The notes below the pieces were generated by a model. That model was not told the DNA's origin. It saw only the letters and a program-made list of their open reading frames with translations, and made no database searches. Shown here in pieces: positions 8,001-23,000 of a stretch of 64,000 nt of DNA. The stretch is from Alphaproteobacteria bacterium (GTDB lineage: Bacteria > Pseudomonadota > Alphaproteobacteria > UBA9219 > RFNS01): positions 602,416 to 666,415 of the forward strand of contig JBBCGY010000001.1 in NCBI GenBank assembly GCA_037200005.1. The letters run 5' to 3'. Made by a program: the position numbers and the translations under genes. The first letter of the stretch is position 1. The number at the start of each line of letters is the position of its first letter.

Positions 8001-11000
8001 GGCTTCAACGGCGATTACGACCGGCGCGAACAACACGACGTTCGGTTATAATGCGGGCAACACGATCACGACGGGTGCGAACAACCTCTTGATCGGCTCC
8101 GGCGTCACGACCCCCGCCGCCGATACGAACAACTGGCTAAATCTCGGCGGGATGATCTATGGCAGCACGCTGACGGGATCGCAAGTCGCTATCGGCTCCG
8201 GCATCACCTCGATGACCCCGCAAATCGCGCTTGATGTGCGGACGACCAATTCGATACGCATTCCGGTCGGCACCAGCGCGGAGCGTCCGACCACCGGCGC
8301 GGCGGGCATGCTTCGCTATAATACGTCCAGCGGCACGCCGGAATATTTCGACGGCACCATATGGCAGAGCTTCAGCAGCGCGACCAGCACCGGGATGAGT
8401 ATTGTCCTGGGCGGCTCGGCTTCGGCCAACAACCCATACAGAAGCGGCGAACTCACGACCGGTCTGTTCAGCACCACGACCGGCGGCAGCGGGCAGGTGA
8501 GCGTGGCTTCGCTCGGCGTCGAAGTGGGGCGCTTCTCGGCGACCGGCCTCAACCTGACGACGGCGACCGGCGCGCTGCAGATCAACAGCGTGAACGCGAT
8601 CAAGATGCCCAACGCAAGCAGTCTCGTGATCGGCAACAGCGGCGCGACGGCTTTGACGGGCGCAAACAATGTCTCGGTTGGGTATCAGGCGCTGAACGCG
8701 ACGACGACAGGCACGGCTAATACGGCGGTTGGTTATCAGGCGTTGGACGCCAACACGGGGGGGGTATCCAATGCTGCCTTCGGCGAGAATGTTCTCGGCA
8801 GCAACACGACGGGCATCAATAACGCCGCCTTTGGCGGCAATGACGGTGGCGGCAAATATACGCTCGGCAGCAATACGACTGGCGCCTTCAATAGCGCGTT
8901 CGGGCCGGGGGCGCTCGGCAGCAACACGACGGGAGAGGAGAATAGCGCTTTCGGCGATGCGGCGCTTTCGAGTAGCACGACCGGAGGATTTAATACCGCT
9001 TTCGGCGCCGGTGGTCTCTTGAGTAATATCAATGGCAGCTATAATACGGCGTTGGGTAGCGGCCCATATCCTGATACGACGCTCGGCCGTAATACTTCCG
9101 GCAATTACAATCTAGGCCTGGGTTCCGGCGCGCTTAAGGGCGTCACCAGTGGCTCGAGCAATATCGGCCTCGGCCATAATGTCGGCAGCACCCTGCAGAC
9201 CGGCAGCGACAATATCCTGATCGGCAACACGGCGGATACGCCCGCCGCCGGAACGAACAACTGGCTGAATATCGGCGGGATGATCTATGGCAGCACGCTG
9301 ACGGGATCGCAAGTCGCGATCGGCAGCAGCATTACATCGATGACGCCGGGGATCGCGCTCGACGTGCAGACGACGAATTCGATCCGCATTCCGGTGGGCA
9401 ACAGCACGACGGACCGTCCCACTGGCGTGACCGGCATGATCCGGTACAACACGACCAGCGGCGTGGTCGAGTATTTCGACGGCCTCACCTGGCTGAGTTT
9501 CGCCAACACGTCCGGCAGCAGCCTTACCACCAATCTCGGCGGATCGGCGGCGGCGGCGAATCCCGCGAGAAACGGCGAGGCCAATACCGGTCTGTTCAGC
9601 ACCACGACCGGCGGCAGCGGGCAGGTGAGCGTGGCTTCGCTCGGTGTCGAAGTGGGGCGGTTCTCGGCGACCGGCCTTAATCTGACGACGGCGACCGGCG
9701 CGTTGCAGATCAACAGCGTGAACGCGATCAAAATGCCCAACGCAAGCAGTCTCGTGATCGGCAACAGCGGCGCGACGGCGCTGACGGGCACGAACAATGT
9801 CTCAGTTGGGTATCAGGCGCTCAACGCAACGACGACAGGAACGTGGAACGTAGCCGTCGGTTCCGGCGCGCTCGCCGCCAACACGTCTGGCACCGGTAAC
9901 ACCGCCTTGGGCGGAGAGGCGCTGAACGCAACGACAATTGGCATCGATAATATCGGCATCGGTTCTGGCGCGCTGTATAGGAACACGGTTGGCCAGTACA
10001 ACGTCAGCATCGGCACCGACGCTTTGACGACGGCAACCGGTGCATCGGGCCTGGTTGCCGTCGGCTTCGAGGCTTTGAAACTGGCGCAAACGACGGCGAC
10101 GGGCAACGTCGCGGTCGGGCATCAGGCGTCGAAGAATGTATCGACGGGCGCGAACAACACGACGTTCGGCTATCAGGCGGGCAATACGATCACGACGGGC
10201 GCGAACAACATCCTGATCGGTTCCGGCGTCACGACTCCCGCTGCCGGAACGAACAACTGGCTGAATATCGGCGGGATGATATACGGCAGTACGCTGACGG
10301 GATCGCAGGTCGCCATCGGCAGCAGCATCACCTCGATGGTGCCGGGGATCGCGCTTGATGTGCAGACGACAAACTCCATCCGCATCCCGGTGGGCAACAG
10401 CACGACGGATCGTCCCGGTACGGGCGCGGCGGGCATGATCCGCTACAATAGCACCAGCGGCTGGCCGGAATATTACGATGGCAGCACATGGCTGGCCTTT
10501 GCATCAGGCGGCAGTTCGTCAGTTACTACGACACTAGGCGGATCGGCGGCGGCGGCGAATCCCGCGAGGAGCGGCGAGGCCAATACCGGCCTGTTCAGCG
10601 TCACGTCGGGCGGTAGCGGGCGTGTGAGCGTGGCGTCGCTCGGCACGGAAGTAGGCCGGTTCGACGGCAGCGGCCTGAACCTCATGACCGCGACCGGCGC
10701 GCTGCAGATCAATTCGATGAACGGGCTGCGGCTGACGACGACCGGCAATCCCATCGTCGGCAATACGGCGATGTCGAGCTCTGCTGCTCCGCTTTCCATC
10801 GGTATCGGGCGCAACGCGCTGGCGGGAGCGTCGGTCGAGAGCTACAGCGTCGCTGTTGGCCATCGGGCGCTCGCCGTCGCGTCTGGCGCGCCCTATCTGA
10901 CCTTCGGCAACACCGCCGTTGGCTATAATGCGATGGCCGTTACGACGAGCGGCAACGGTAACGCGGCGGTAGGGGCCGAAGCGTTAGCGGCCAACACGAC

Positions 11001-14000
11001 TGGCGGCGGCAACAATGCCCTCGGCGCTGGCGCGCTTTACAGCAACCAGACCGGCAGCTCCAACAATGCCGTCGGCAATGGCGCGCTGTTCAGTAATACG
11101 ACGGGCAGCTCCAACAATGCCATGGGCGACGAGGCGCTCGGCCTTACGACCACCGGCACCGATAATATCGCGATGGGCACCTATGCGATGCATGCAAATA
11201 CCGTTGGGCAATATAATGTCGCCATCGGCACCAACGCGCTGGCGACGTCGACCGGTCTTTCGAATGCCATCGCCATCGGCTTCGAGGCGATGAATGCGGC
11301 GCAGACGACGGCCACGGGCAATACGGCGGTCGGGCATCAGGCATCGAAGGCGATCACGACCGGACGCAGAACCACGGCGGTCGGGTATCAGGCGCTGACC
11401 GCCAACACGACGGCCGTTGGGAATACGGCGGTCGGGTCGAGCGCGATGGCCAACACCTCGACAGGAAGTTGGAACGTCGCGGTCGGCAGTTCGGCGCTTA
11501 GCAGCAATACGAACGGCTCCGGCAATACGGCAGTCGGCGACGGCGCGGCGGCCGCTAATACGAGCGGTGTTTTCAATAATGCTTTCGGCGACGACGCGCT
11601 TTCGGCCAATACGACCGGCAATAATAATATCGCCATCGGCGATAAGGCGATTTACACCGCCACCGGTCTTTCCGACACCGTCGGGATTGGCTTCGAGGCG
11701 CTGAAACTGGCGCAGACGACGGCGACAGGGAATACAGCGGTCGGGCATCAGGCGCTGGCGGCGGATACGACGGGCGCGGCCAATACCGCCTTCGGCTATC
11801 AGGCGGGCGACGGCATCACGACAGGCAGCAACAACATCCTGATCGGCAACGGCGCGGACACGCCCGCCGCAGGAACGAATAACTGGCTCAATATCGGCGG
11901 GCTGATCTATGGCAGCACGCTGACGGGATCGCAGGTCGCCATCGGCAGCAGCATCACCTCAATGGTTGCGGGCATTGCGCTCGACGTGCAGACGACCAAC
12001 TCCATTCGCATCCCGGTGGGCAACAGCACGACGGATCGTCCAGGCACCGGCGCGGCGGGCATGATCCGCTACAATAGTACGAGCGGCTGGCCGGAATATT
12101 ATGACGGCAGCGCGTGGAAAGGCTTCGCGTCGGGCGGCAGCTCGGCGGTCACCATGACGCTCGGCGGCTCGGCGGCGGCAACCAGCCCGCAGCGCAGCGG
12201 CGAAGCCAGTACCGGTCTGTTCAGCGCGACGACGACCGGCGGCGGACAGGTCAGCGTGGCCTCGCTCGGCACTGAGGTCGCGCGGTTCTCGGCGACCGGA
12301 CTCAATCTGACGACGGCGACGGGCGCGCTGCAGATCAACAGCGTGAATGCAATCAAGATGCCCGCGACCGATAATCTGGTCGTCGGCAATACCGGCGCGA
12401 CGGCGACGACCGGCAGCAACAACGTCGCGGTGGGCAAGAGCGCTCTCAATGCGACAACGACCGGCACCGATAATATCGGCTTGGGCACGTCGGCCTTAGC
12501 CGCGAATACGGTTGGGCAATATAATGTCGGTATCGGCACCAGCGCGCTGACGACGGCGACCGGTCTTTCGAATACCATCGCCATTGGCTTCGAGGCTTTG
12601 AAGCTGGCGCAGACGACGGCGACGGCCAACGTGGCAGTGGGGCATCAGGCGTTGAAGGCGACGACGACGGGCAACAATAATACCGCGATGGGCTATCAGG
12701 CGCTGACGGCTAATACGACCGGTACGACGAACAGCGCCTTCGGCAGCGGCGCTCTCATGGTCGCGACGACAGCGAGTAACAATAATGCCTTCGGCGCCGG
12801 GGTGCTTGGCGGGACGACGACAGGCAATCACAACAACGGTTTCGGTTCGAGTACTAACGGCGCGAGCGCGCTGCAATCCAACACCACGGGCAGCGCTAAT
12901 AACGCTTTCGGCGGTTCCTATGGCGCCACCAATGCGCCCTTGGGCGCCAACACGACAGGCAATTATAACAGCGCCTTTGGCGACACCGCGCTGTCAAAGG
13001 CGACGACGGCAAGCGACAACAACGCCTTCGGCTCCGGAGCGCTGCGAAATACGGTGACGGGCAACAATAACGTCGCCTTCGGCAGCGCCGCCCTGCAGGG
13101 CAATCTGGCGGGCATCTACGACGTCGCCATCGGTAATTATGCTCTCTACACCTCGACGGGCCTTAATGACACTGTCGCCGTAGGCTATGAGGCGCTAAGA
13201 AATGCACAGAACACGGCGACCGGCAACGTGGCGGTCGGGCATCAGGCGCTGAAGGCCGTCTCGACCGGCGCGAATAACACGACGCTCGGCTACACGGCGG
13301 GCACGGCGCTGACAAGCGGCGCGCAGAATATCGCTATCGGTTCGGGCGCGCTGGCGACGGTTACGACCGGCACGGACAATGTCGCCATCGGCAAGAATGC
13401 CATCGGCTCGACGGCGAGCGCGCTTGCGCCGACGCAATTGGTGGCCATCGGCACCGATGCCTTGAGCACGGCGCGGACGACGGCCACGGGCAACACGGCG
13501 GTTGGGTATCAGGCGTCGAAAGCCATCACGACGGGATCGGGTAACACTGCGGTAGGGTATCAGGCGCTGACGACGGTTGATACCGGGACCTTAAATACCG
13601 CCATGGGATATCGGGCGCTGGCGATTGCCACGAGCGGGAGTCATTACAATGCCGCATTTGGCGACTACGCTATGGGCAATTCCACGACCGGCACCAGCAA
13701 TGTCGCCGTCGGAGATTACGCCTTGTACGCCAACAGCGGAGGGACGACCAATAGCGCTATAGGCGGTGACGTGCTCTGGCAGAATACGACGGGTTCTTAT
13801 AATAACGCCGTCGGTGGTGGTGACGGCGCTGCGGGCGGTGCTGCGCTCGGCGCCAATACGACGGGATCCAATAACAATGCTTTCGGCCATGCAGCGCTCG
13901 GCTATAACCAGACAGGCAGCAATAATGTCGCGATTGGCGACGCGGCCCTATCTACGGCAACAGGTCTTTCCAGCACCGTCGCCGTCGGCTTCGAGGCTTT

Positions 14001-17000
14001 GAAACTGGCGCAAACGACGGCGACGGGCAACGTCGCGGTCGGGCATCAGGCGTCGAAGAATGTATCGACCGGCGCGAACAACACGACGTTCGGTTACCAG
14101 GCGGGCAATACGATCACGACGGGAGCGAACAACATCCTGATCGGCTCCGGCGTGACGACCCCCGCCGCCGGGACGAACAACTGGCTCAATATCGGCGGGA
14201 TGATTTTCGGCAGCACACTGACGGGATCGCAGATTGCCATTGGCAGCAGCATTACGTCGATGGTGCCGGGGATCGCGCTCGACGTGCAGACGACCAACTC
14301 CATCCGCATTCCGGTCGGCAACAGCACCACCGATAGACCCGGCACCGGCGCGGCAGGCATGATCCGCTACAATAGTACGAGCGGCTGGCCGGAATATTAT
14401 GACGGCAGCACATGGAAGGGCTTCGCGTCCGGCGGCAGTTCGTCGGTCACGCTCAATCTCGGCGGATCAGCGGCATCCACCAGCCCGCAGCGTACCGGCG
14501 AGGCGGGCACGGGTCTGTTCAGCGTCACGTCGGGCGGCAGCGGCCAGGTGAGCGTAGCGTCGTCCGGCGTTGAAGTGGGGCGGTTTGACGGCAGCGGTCT
14601 CAATCTTACCACCGCGACCGGGGCGCTAAAGATCAACAGCGTCAATGCGCTCAAGATGCCTGGAATCGCTAATCTGGCGCTGGGCGAAGCCGCCATGACT
14701 TCGATCACGGGCGGTGTCTCCAACGTCGCGGCCGGTTACTATGCGCTCTACAACACCACGACCGGCACGGAGAATATCGCCGTCGGCGTGGGCGCGCTCT
14801 ATAACAGTGTCAATGGCCAGCATAATGTAGGCGTGGGCTTCGAGGCGCTTCGCGGCGGCACGGGCATGTCGGGGCAGTATAATGCTGCATTCGGTACCCA
14901 GGCGCTCTGGAGTCTGACGACGGGCGTGCAGAACACGGCCAATGGATATGTCGCGCTTTATAATACCACCACCGGCAACTACAACAGCGCCCTCGGCGTC
15001 GGCGCGATGTATAGCAATGTGAACGGAACCGGTAACGCGGCGGTCGGTTATGAAGCGCTTCGCGGCGCCACGGGCATGTCGGGGAATTATAATGCCGCGT
15101 TCGGCCATCAGGCGCTCTACAGCCTTACGACCGGCGGCAACAATTTCGCGGGTGGCTATCAGGCGCTCTACAATAATGCGACCGGCTCGAACAACATCGC
15201 TATCGGCACTGCGGCGCTCAATACGGCGACCGGCCTCTCCGAAACCGTCGCCATCGGCTTCGAGGCGCTCAAGCTGGCGCAGACGACAGCGACGGGTAAC
15301 GTCGCGGTCGGCTATCAGGCGATGGCGGCCACTACGACGGGGATCCGCAACACTGCGTTGGGGTATCAGGCGCTGCAAGTGACGACGACCGGCACGCGAA
15401 ACACGGCGATTGGCCACATGGCGCTGCAAGCCAACACAGGAGGCGAGCGCAATGTCGCCGTGGGTTATGACGCGCTTCAGTCCAATACAACCGGCATCGG
15501 CAATACGGGCATTGGTACCGATGCGCTTTTTCAGGCCACATCGGGCGATCACAATGTCGCTGTCGGACGGCTGGCGTTTCCTGCCATTAGTTTCAGCGGC
15601 AGCACCAATATCGGCATTGGCTACAATGTCGGTACGACCTTGCAGACCGGCAGCAATAATATCCTCATCGGTTCCGGCGTGACGACGCCCGCCGCAGGAA
15701 CGAACAACTGGCTGAATATCGGCGGCATGATTTATGGCAGCACGCTGACGGGATCGCAGGTCGCCATCGGCAGCAGCATTACCTCGATGGTGCCGGGCAT
15801 CGCGCTCGACGTGCAGACGACAAACTCCATCCGCATTCCGGTGGGCAACAGCACGACGGATCGTCCAGGCACCGGCGCGGCGGGCATGATCCGCTACAAT
15901 AGTACGAGCGGCTGGCCGGAATATTATGACGGCAGCGCGTGGCAGAGTTTCTCCGCGGGCGGCACCGGCCCGTCGAGCATCAATCTGGGCGCATCAGCGG
16001 CGGCGGCGAATCCGCGCCGCAGCGGCGAGGCGGGCACGGGCCTGTTCAGCGTTACGTCAGGCGGCAGCGGGCAAGTCTCCATCGCCTCGCTCGGCGTCGA
16101 AGTGGCGCGGTTCTCGGCGACGGGCCTCAACCTGACGACCGCGACCGGCGCGCTGCAGATCAATTCGATGAACGGGCTGCGGCTGACGACGACCGGCAAC
16201 CCCATCGTCGGCGACACAGCGATGTCCGCCACCCTCGCGCCGCTATCCGTTGGCATCGGCAAGAACGCGTTGGCGGCAGTGACGACGGAAGGCTATAACG
16301 TCGCTGTTGGGCATCAGGCGCTGGCGGCGAACACGTCCGGTCATGACAATAGCGCGCTCGGCGAGAGCGCGCTGCGCTCTACGACAACCGGTTTTTCCAA
16401 CAGCGCAGTCGGCAACGAGGCGCTGCGCGATAATACGACCGGTCAATACAATAGCGCGTTCGGCGCGAGCGCCTTGCAGAGCAACACGACTGGAACCGTG
16501 AACAACGCCTTCGGCGAGAGCGCGCTTTATAGCACCACCACGGGCACCGAGAATAATGCTTTCGGCAATAGCGCGCTATACAGCAACACGATCGGCAGGT
16601 ACAACAATGCCTTCGGCAATCAGGCGCTCTACAGCGCAACGACGGCGACCGGCAACAACGCCTTTGGTCATCAGGCGCTCTACAGCACGACGACCGGCGG
16701 CTACAACAACGCCTTCGGTGAAGGCGCGCTTTATAGCAATACCACCGGCACCAGAAACAGCGCCTTTGGCTTTCAGGCGCTGAACACCACGACCACCGGC
16801 ACCGACAATAATGCTTTCGGCTATCAGGCGCTGAGCGCGAACACGACGGGACTGCGTAATCAGGCTATCGGCGGCTGGGCGCTTCGACTCAGTACGACCG
16901 GCAACGATAACATTGCCATCGGCGACGCCGCGCTGACCAATAATACCGTCGGCGGCTTCAACGTTGCTATCGGCACGAGTGCTCTTGCTACGGCGACGGG

Positions 17001-20000
17001 ATTGAGCAGCACGACGGCCATTGGCTATCAGGCTCTCTCTTCGGCGCAGACGAGCGCTGGAGCCAATACCGCGGTGGGCTATCGGGTGCTGGTGTCGACG
17101 ACGACCGGTGCCAATAACAACGCTTTTGGCTATGAGGCGCTGAGAGATAACACAAACGGCAATTATAATAATGCCTTCGGCCGGTGGGCGCTGAGCCAGA
17201 ATACGACGGGCGCCAATAATTCCGCATTCGGCGACGGCACAATGGGGTCCAATACTGCCGGCGGGAACAATAGCGCTTTCGGTTCCGGGGCGCTGGCCGG
17301 GACGACGACCGGCAGTGAGAACAGCGCCTTCGGTTTTCAGGCCCTGAGAGATAATGGCACTGGCAACCAGAACAGTGCCTTCGGCACATGGGCCGCGAGT
17401 CAGACCACGACCGGCACGAACAATGTCGCCATGGGTTATGTCGCGTTTTCCGGCAACAAGGTCGGCCAGTATAACGTCGCCATCGGCTCGAACGCGCTCT
17501 ACACGTCGACCGGACTCGATAACACTGTCGCCATCGGTTATCAGGCGCTGAATCTGGCGCAAACGACGGCGACGGGGAACACGGCGGTCGGGCATCAGGC
17601 GCTGGCGGCGGATACGACGGGCAACAACAATACGGCCATCGGCTATGCGGTGCTTGACGCCAATACCACCGGAATCAACAACACGGCGGTTGGCACGAAC
17701 GCGATGGGCGCGACGACGACAGGAAGCTGGAACGCCGCGGTGGGGTCGAATGCGCTCGGTAGCAATACCGGCGGCTACGGCAATACCGCGGTCGGTGACG
17801 GCGCCGCATCCTTTAACACGACCGGGTTTTTCAATAATGCTTTCGGCGACGACGCGCTTAGGGCCAACACCGTCGGCACCCATAATATCGCCATCGGCAA
17901 CGCCGCGCTCTATACCGCCACGGGGATGGTCGGCGGCGTCGCTATCGGCCATCACGCCCTCTACCTGGCGCAGACGACGGCGACGGGGAATGTGGCTGTC
18001 GGCCACAATGCCTCGGCGGCGATCTCGACCGGCGCGAACAATACCACGCTCGGCTATCAGGCAGGCAATACGATCACGACGGGCGCGAATAATATCCTGG
18101 TTGGCTCCGGCATCACGACTCCCGCCGCAGGAACGAATAACTGGCTGAATATCGGCGGGCTGATCTACGGCAGCACGCTGACGGGATCGCAGGTGGCGAT
18201 TGGTTCCGGTCTCACCTCGATGGTGCCGGGCATCGCGCTCGACGTGCAGACGACGAACTCCATCCGCATTCCGGTCGGCAACAGCACGACGGATCGTCCC
18301 GGCACCGGCGCGGCGGGCATGATCCGCTACAATAGTACGAGCGGCTGGCCGGAATATTATGACGGCAGCACATGGAAGGGCTTCGCGTCGGGCGGCAGTT
18401 CGTCGGTTACCCTGACGCTCGGCGCTTCTGCGGCGGCGACCAGCCCGTCACGCAGCGGCGAGGTCAATACCGGCCTTTACAGCGCCAACAGCGGCGAAGT
18501 TTCGGCGGCGTCGCTCGGCACGCAGATCCTGCGGCTTTCCAGCACCAACTTCGCTTACGGCAGCAGCGCGCTCAACGGGATCACGACCGGCAGCAACAAT
18601 TTCGCGGCCGGTCCCGGCGTACTCTATAGTACGACGACCGGCACGGACAATGTCGGCATCGGCAACAGCGCGCTCTATTATAATACGGTTGGGCAGCAGA
18701 ATATCGGCATCGGCTATGCCGCCATGCGCGGCGCAAGCGGCATGACGGGGAGCAGCAATATCGGACTTGGCTCTCAGACGCTCTACAGCCTGACGACGGG
18801 CAGCAACAATGTCGCAGGCGGTTCCAGTTCACTCTACAGCACGACGACCGGCACGGACAATGTCGGCATCGGCAGCAGCGCGCTCTATTCCAATACGATT
18901 GGACAGCAGAATATCGGCATCGGCTATGCCGCTCTGCGCGGCGCAAGCGGCATGACGGGGAGCAGCAATATCGGACTTGGCTCTCAGACGCTCTACAGCC
19001 TGACGACGGGCAGCAACAATGTCGCAGGCGGTTCCGTGGCGCTCTACAGCACGACGACCGGCACGGACAATGTCGGCATCGGCAACAGCGCGCTCTATTC
19101 CAATACGATTGGACAGTATAATATCGGCATCGGCTATGCCGCTCTGCGCGGCGCAAGCGGCATGACGGGGAACAACAATATCGGCCTTGGCTATCAGACG
19201 CTCTACAGCCTGACGACGGGTACTAACAATTTCGCGGGCGGGACCAGCGCGCTCTACAACACCACCACCGGCGCGGATAACATCGCTATTGGCAACGGCG
19301 CACTCTATTACAATACAATCGGGCAGTATAATATCGCCCTGGGCAAGAGCGCGCTCTATACCGCGACAGGGCTGTCGAACACGGTTGCCATCGGGTATCA
19401 GGCGCTGAATCTGGCGCAGACGACGGCGACGGGTAACACGGCGGTGGGTTATAACGCTTCCTCGGCGGTATCGACCGGCGCGAACAACACGACGTTCGGT
19501 TACCAGGCGGGGAGCACGATCACGACCGGGGCGAATAATATCCTGGTCGGTTCCGGCGTGACGACTCCCGCCGCCGGGACGAACAACTGGCTGAATATCG
19601 GCGGGATGATTTTCGGCAGCACGCTGACGGGATCGCAGGTGGCGATCGGCAGCGGCATCACCTCGATGGTGCCGGGCATCGCGTTCGATCTGGGCAGCAA
19701 CACTAACTCCATGCGCATTCCAATAGGCAACAGCACGACCGACCGGCCCGGCACGGGCGCGACCGGCATGATCCGCTACAACACGACCAGCGCCGTGGTC
19801 GAGTATTTCGACGGCAGCATCTGGCAAAGCTTCGCCAACACGTCGGGCAGCACGACCAGCATGGCGCTGGGCGGCAGCGTCGGCGCGCCCAACCCCTACC
19901 GCAGCGGCGAGGCGACTACCGGTCTGTTCAGCACCGCGACCGGAGGCGGCGGCCAGGTGAGCGTAGGGTCGGTCGGTGTCGAAGTGGCGCGGTTCTCGGC

Positions 20001-23000
20001 GACCGGACTCAACCTGACGACCGCGACCGGCGCGCTGCAGATCAACGGCGTGAATGCGCATCGCCAATTCGGCACGGCTAACATCGCCATCGGCGCCAGC
20101 GCGCTGAACGCCACCACCACCGGCACCGACAATATCGGCATGGGCAGCTCGGCGCTCGCCGCGAATACGGTCGGGCAATATAACGTCGGTATCGGCACCA
20201 GCGCGCTGGCGACGGCGACCGGCCTCTCCAGCGCCGTCGCGGTCGGCTATCAGGCGATGAATCTGGCGCAGACGACGGCGACGGGCAATGCGGCGGTCGG
20301 TTATCAGGCGTTGAAGAGTTTATCGATCGGTACATATAATAGCGCTTTCGGCCATCAGGCACTCTATACCAGCACCACTGGCGTTAGGAACAACGCCTTT
20401 GGCTTTCAGGCGCTCTACAACACGACCACCGGCACCGACAACAACGCTATCGGCTATCAGGCGCTCTATGGCAATACGGCCGGCGTGCGCAACCAGGCAC
20501 TCGGCGGCTGGGCGCTCAAGCAGAACACCACCGGCACCGATAATATCGCTATCGGTGACGCCGCGCTGACCGCCAATACGGTAGGACAATATAACGTCGC
20601 CATCGGCACCAGCGCGCTGGCGACGGCGACCGGCCTCTCCAGCGCCGTCGCCATCGGCTATCAGGCGCTCAGAGTGGCGCAGACGGGTGCAACGGGGAGC
20701 GTTGCGGTCGGACCCTCTGCGCTCGCCAACACCACGACCGGCGCTTACAATAACGCGTTTGGCGGCCTGGCATTGGCGAGCAATATAACGGGCAGCTATA
20801 ACGTCGCGATTGGCGAAAGCGCCTTGACGATGGCTACGGCGCTGGATGGCACCGTGGCCGTCGGTTATCATGCATTACAGTGGGCGCAGACGACGGCTAC
20901 CGGCAATACGGCGGTTGGGTATAACGCTTCGGGTGCGCTGACCACCGGGACGAACAATACTGCAGTCGGTTATCAGGTGCTTGCGGCGACGACGACCGGC
21001 ACGGATAATACAGCCATGGGCACGTCGGCGCTGGCGGCGAATACGGTCGGGCAATATAACGTCGCCATCGGCACCAGCGCGATGGCGACGGCGACGAGCG
21101 CGGTAAGCTCAACGGCGGTCGGGTATCAGGCGCTGCAGGCGACGACCACCAGCCATAATTCGGCTTTCGGTTATCAGGCGCTTAAGTCCAACACCACCGG
21201 CAATCTGAACTCGGCCTTCGGCGCTAGCGATGCGAGTTTCGGCGGCGCCGGTTCCGCGCTCACCGCCAATACTACCGGTAGCGTCAACAGCGCTTTCGGC
21301 GCCGGCGCGCTGGCGAGCGCGACGACGGCGAATTCCAATAATGCCTTCGGCGCCGGCGCTCTACAAAGGACGACAACGGGGTCGAACAACAACGCTTTCG
21401 GTTCGAGCGCCGTCAACGAAAGCGCGATGCAGCAAAACACCACGGGCAGCGGCAATAACGCTTTCGGCGGCGACTATGCCAATGTCAATGCGGCTTTGGG
21501 CGCCAACACGACAGGAAACTGGAACAGCGCCTTTGGCGACACGGCGCTGTCGCATGCGACGACGGCAAGCGACAATAACGCGTTTGGTTCCGGCGCGCTG
21601 CGGAATACGACGACAGGCCACGATAATGCGGGCTTCGGCAGCGTTGCCTTGCTGAGCAATTTGACCGGCAGTCTCAATGTCGCCATCGGCAATTATTCTC
21701 TAACCACGTCGACGGGACTCGATAACACGGTTGCCGTAGGTTATGAGGCGCTGAGAAATGCGCAGACCACGGCCACGGGCAATACGGCGGTCGGGTATCA
21801 GGCATCGAAGGCCGTATCGACCGGCAAGGCCAACACCACGCTCGGCTATACGGCAGGCACGGCGCTGACCACGGCGACGGGCAACACCGCGCTCGGTTAT
21901 GGCGCGATGGCGACGGTGACGACGGGCTCGGGCAACGTGGCGATCGGTTCCGGGGCGATCGGCGCGACGGCGAGCGCGTTCGCCCCGGTCAATCTGACGG
22001 CGGTCGGCACGAACGCCTTGAACCTCGCGCGCACGACGGCGACGGGCAACGTCGCGGTGGGCTACAACGCCTCGACGGTGCTGACGACCGGCGCGAATAA
22101 CACCACCGTCGGCTACACGGCGGGCACGGCGCTGACGAGCGGCGCGCAGAATATCGCCATCGGCTCGGGCGCGCTGACGACGATCACGACCGGCACCGAC
22201 AACGTCGCCATCGGCGTGAACGCCATCGGCTCGACGGCGAGCGCGTTCGCGCCGACCAAGCTGGTTGCCATCGGCACGGACGCGTTGAGCCTGGCGCGGA
22301 CGACGGCTACGGGCAACGTCGCGGTGGGCTATCAGGCGTTGAAGGTGACTTCGACCGGCAACGACAATACCGCCATGGGTTATCTGGCGCTGACGTCGAA
22401 TACGGTTGGCCAGTGGAACACTGCCGTCGGCAGCAACGCTTTGGTGGCAACGACGACGGGCCTCAACAATACTGCCGTCGGCGCCTATACCATGATGTCG
22501 AACACGTCGGGCCACGACAATAACGCGGTCGGCAGCGGGTCCTTCAGCGCGCTTCAAAACAACACGACCGGTACAAACAACAACGCCTTCGGCAGTAATG
22601 CCCTTGGCAACAATACGACCGGCAATTTCAACAGCGCATTCGGTGATTCCGCGCTGTTGACGGCCACGGGCGCGTCAGGATTAACGGCGATGGGCTTCGA
22701 AGCGCTGAAATTGGCGCAGACGACGGCGACCGGGAACGTGGCGCTCGGGTATCAGGCGTCGGCGGCGGTATCGACCGGCGCGAATAATACGACGTTCGGT
22801 TACCAGGCGGGCAATACGATCACGACCGGCGCGAATAATATCCTGATCGGTTCCGGCGTGACGACGCCCGCGGCCGGAACGAATAACTGGCTGAATATCG
22901 GCGGGATGATCTATGGCAGCACGCTGACGGGATCGCAGGTGGCGATCGGTAGCAGCATCACCTCGATGGTCGCGGGGATCGCGCTCGATGTGCGGACGAC

